From Alphaproteobacteria bacterium (GTDB taxonomy: Bacteria; Pseudomonadota; Alphaproteobacteria; Caulobacterales; Parvularculaceae): DNA of 7,182 nt. This document shows, in pieces, positions 5,950-7,182 of this stretch. Location: positions 1-7,182 of the forward strand of contig JAUIEG010000132.1 in the NCBI GenBank assembly GCA_030428745.1, in the 5' to 3' direction. The position numbers and the translations under genes were made by a program. Under the pieces are notes generated by a model. That model was not told where the DNA came from, did no database searches, and saw only the letters and a program-made list of their open reading frames with translations. Each line of letters starts with the position of its first letter. Position 1 is the stretch's first letter.

Positions 5950-6558
5950 ATGACAATATTGCTGACGAATTTAAGAAATGCAGTGATTACGGGCGTTGTG
6001 CTCGCCATGCTGGTGGCGGGCCTTTATCTGACAATGGGCGGAGCGCTGGACGCCAATTACTGGCGGTTCTTCTTCCGCTGGCTGCATGTCCTGTCCGGCG
6101 TGATGTGGATCGGGCTTCTTTGGTATTTCAATTTCGTGCAGATCCCGCTCATGCCGTCCATCCCGGATGAACAGAAACCGGCTGTCGGAAAACATATCGC
6201 ACCGGCGGCGCTGTGGTGGTTCCGCTGGGGCGCCATGTCGACCATTGTGACCGGGCTGATCCTTGCTGCGCTGAACGGCTATATCGTGCAGGCGATGTCG
6301 CTCGGACTTACAGGCGGCGGCGTGATCAGAACAACGCTGATCGGCATCGGCATGTGGCTCGGCATCATTATGTGGTTCAATGTCTGGTTCATTATCTGGC
6401 CGAACCAGCAAAAAGCGCTGAACATCAATAACAAGCATCCGGACCTCGCCGCCGACGCCAAGGCGGCCTCAGCCAGGACCGCCATGCTGTTCTCGCGGAC
6501 CAACACGGTGCTCTCGATCCCCATGCTCTACTGCATGGTCGGGGCGCAGAACCTCTAG
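5950..6558 (+). CDS. PuuD-like (urate oxidase N-domain) integral membrane protein without cytochrome c domain
   Basis: The 202-residue protein has about five hydrophobic spans (roughly residues 10-30, 42-66, 93-115, 127-150 and 184-198). The motif RWLHVLSGVMWIGLLWYFNF (43-62) with His46, and NVWFIIWPNQQKAL (144-157) followed by ARTAML and FSRTNTVLSIPML (175-193), are characteristic of the membrane domain of PuuD urate hydroxylase. Full-length PuuD adds a C-terminal cytochrome c domain; here the protein ends right after the membrane part, with no CxxCH, and an in-frame stop plus terminator follow. It may therefore be a family member with another role, or may pass electrons to a separate cytochrome. 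Histidines 46, 82 and 163 are the only His residues, and His46 is the best candidate for a membrane haem ligand. AGGAGAGGG (5938-5946) is a strong ribosome binding site. No other purine-degradation genes are in view. Confidence 0.85.
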   Translation: MTILLTNLRNAVITGVVLAMLVAGLYLTMGGALDANYWRFFFRWLHVLSGVMWIGLLWYFNFVQIPLMPSIPDEQKPAVGKHIAPAALWWFRWGAMSTIVTGLILAALNGYIVQAMSLGLTGGGVIRTTLIGIGMWLGIIMWFNVWFIIWPNQQKALNINNKHPDLAADAKAASARTAMLFSRTNTVLSIPMLYCMVGAQNL

Positions 6559-6608
6559 AACCTTCAGGAAATCGGCCCCTCGGATCTGGGGGCGGTGCGA
6601 CAGAATGG

Positions 6609-6635
6609 CGGCGGGCCCATGGGCCCGCCGTTTTT
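6609..6635 (+). terminator. Strong intrinsic terminator after the PuuD-like gene
   Basis: A GC-only 9-bp stem (6609-6617 with 6622-6630) closes a CATG loop and is followed directly by five T (6631-6635). It lies about 50 bases after the stop codon and separates the PuuD-like unit from the ArsR unit. The minus strand has no T tract after the stem, so it acts for the plus strand. Confidence 0.92.
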
Positions 6636-6678
6636 CGTATCAGGGGGGCTTGAAACCCGGAAACGGCGCTCCATATGG

Positions 6679-6705
6679 CTGCATATCTGCAAGAATATGC
6701 AGATA
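6679..6705 (+). promoter_or_regulatory. Nested inverted repeats, probable ArsR-family operator
   Basis: Two perfect 8-bp inverted repeats overlap here. CTGCATAT (6679-6686) pairs with ATATGCAG (6695-6702), and TATCTGCA (6684-6691) pairs with TGCAGATA (6698-6705). The AT-rich dyads lie just upstream of and overlap the -35 zone of the candidate ArsR promoter, the usual arrangement for autorepression by ArsR-type regulators. The size and base composition fit ArsR/SmtB operators in general, but no specific known operator was recognised. Confidence 0.65.
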
Positions 6706-6727
6706 AGCGGCGGTGTGATAGTATAAG
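6698..6727 (+). promoter_or_regulatory. Candidate promoter of the arsR-type gene
   Basis: TATAAG (6722-6727) matches the -10 consensus at 5 of 6 positions. The -35 zone, TGCAGA (6698-6703, 18-base spacing), matches at 3 of 6 and lies inside the inverted repeats, so bound repressor would block RNA polymerase. The predicted start near 6734 would give a leader of about 35 bases. Confidence 0.45.
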
Positions 6728-6767
6728 AGAGTGCATCTCAGCCGCCGCGCAAATGGAGAGAAATGGA

Positions 6768-7133
6768 ATGCCTGGCCGCCAGTTAGTCGCGAGAGAGCTC
6801 GCCGAGATCTTCAAGGTCATCGCCCATCCGGATCGCATCCGGATGATCGAGGAATTGCGGACCGGTGAGAAGGACGTGAACACCCTGGCCGAAACGCTCG
6901 ATCTGCCCGGCGCCCGCGTATCACAGCATTTGAGCCTGATGCGCGCGCACCGCCTGGTGGAGGAGCGCCGGGACGGCCGTCACCATTTCTATCATCTGAT
7001 CCAGCCGGAAATCGCCGACTGGATTGTCGATGGCCTGGATTTCGTGGAGGGCCGTCTCAGCGGCGTTTCGAAATCCAGCATAACACAAGCGCGGCGCCTG
7101 TGGACGGCGTCAGCGAAAGCAGCAAATTCCTGA
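6768..7133 (+). CDS. ArsR-family winged-helix transcriptional repressor
   Basis: The 121-residue product is a typical ArsR/SmtB repressor length. FKVIAHPDRIRMIEEL (15-30) is the family's first core helix region. DVNTLAETLDLPGARVSQHL (36-55) is the helix-turn-helix, with recognition helix about 49-60. LVEERRDGRHHFYHL (63-77) is the beta wing. ADWIVDGLDFVEGRL (83-97) is the dimer helix. There is no cysteine, so neither the ELCVCDL-type metal site nor a BigR/SqrR-type thiol switch is possible; His61, 72, 73 and 76 are the only obvious soft ligands. ATG 6768 is chosen because GGAGAG (6755-6760) is ideally spaced before it; starts at 6753 or 6675 would add residues with no family match, and 6675 would read through the operator. 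It is followed by a frame with its own ribosome binding site, probably the regulated partner. Confidence 0.93.
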   Translation: MPGRQLVARELAEIFKVIAHPDRIRMIEELRTGEKDVNTLAETLDLPGARVSQHLSLMRAHRLVEERRDGRHHFYHLIQPEIADWIVDGLDFVEGRLSGVSKSSITQARRLWTASAKAANS

Positions 7134-7150
7134 TGATGGAGAAAAATAAA

Positions 7151-7182
7151 ATGCCCCGTTTCGCCGCCGGCGTCGTTCGCTT
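7151..7182 (+). CDS. Start of an unidentified gene downstream of the ArsR repressor (partial)
   Basis: An ATG at 7151 is preceded by GGAG at 7138-7141, a 9-base spacing much like that used by the repressor gene itself. The frame reads MPRFAAGVVR and is open to the edge. The same frame can also start at 7133 (overlapping the repressor stop as TGATG) or 7136. Only about ten residues are visible, so no function can be given. Its position suggests it is co-transcribed with, and controlled by, the ArsR-family protein. Confidence 0.5.
   Translation, partial: MPRFAAGVVR

Noticed and set aside
6573..6592. GCCCC/GGGGC pairing before the main terminator as a second terminator
   Set aside because: The stem is short and has no T tract; the strong terminator at 6609-6635 explains the end of this transcript.
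6675..6767. N-terminal extension of the ArsR-family protein from 6675 or 6753
   Set aside because: The 6675 start would translate through the operator and the -10 element, and neither added segment resembles the family. The ribosome binding site fits 6768.

Overview
The window looks like chromosomal DNA of a moderately GC-rich Alphaproteobacterium. Supporting signs are GC-rich third codon positions, an alphaproteobacterial-style TonB receptor N-terminus, a HutI typical of the class, and a PuuD-type membrane protein. A marine or aquatic lineage is possible, but the genus cannot be read from the sequence. No mobile element, CRISPR array, rRNA or tRNA was found.

Left part, all on the minus strand. 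Reading from right to left, a lipid kinase of the diacylglycerol kinase (DAGK) family (3230-2286) is followed by a protein resembling the mitochondrial CDP-diacylglycerol synthase Tam41/Mmp37 (2286-1309). An alpha/beta hydrolase (1308-517) comes next. The first two genes overlap by one base (TGATG) and the last two abut with no gap (TGAATG), so this is a translationally coupled operon. Its chemistry can be read as lipid metabolism: a kinase that would make phosphatidic acid, a nucleotidyltransferase that would make CDP-diacylglycerol, and an esterase or lipase. After a 229-bp spacer, the first 95 codons of a TonB-dependent receptor run off the left edge (287-1).

Middle part. hutI (imidazolonepropionase, histidine degradation; 4692-3502, minus) stands without other hut genes in view, and its promoter is placed so that the mRNA could be leaderless. 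It is divergent from a secreted protein made of about 19-residue Gly-rich repeats of the GIN/DUF2807 type (4806-5774, plus). Next is a short integral membrane protein equal to the membrane domain of the PuuD urate hydroxylase family but without a cytochrome c tail (5950-6558, plus). A strong intrinsic terminator (6609-6635) closes it.

Right part. A cysteine-free ArsR-family repressor (6768-7133, plus) is preceded by nested inverted repeats that overlap its candidate promoter, which suggests autoregulation. A further reading frame with its own ribosome binding site starts at about 7151, probably in the same operon, and leaves the window.

The most notable content is the kinase/Tam41-like/hydrolase operon. 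It would be a bacterial counterpart of a CDP-DAG synthase best known from mitochondria, coupled directly to an enzyme that could supply its substrate.
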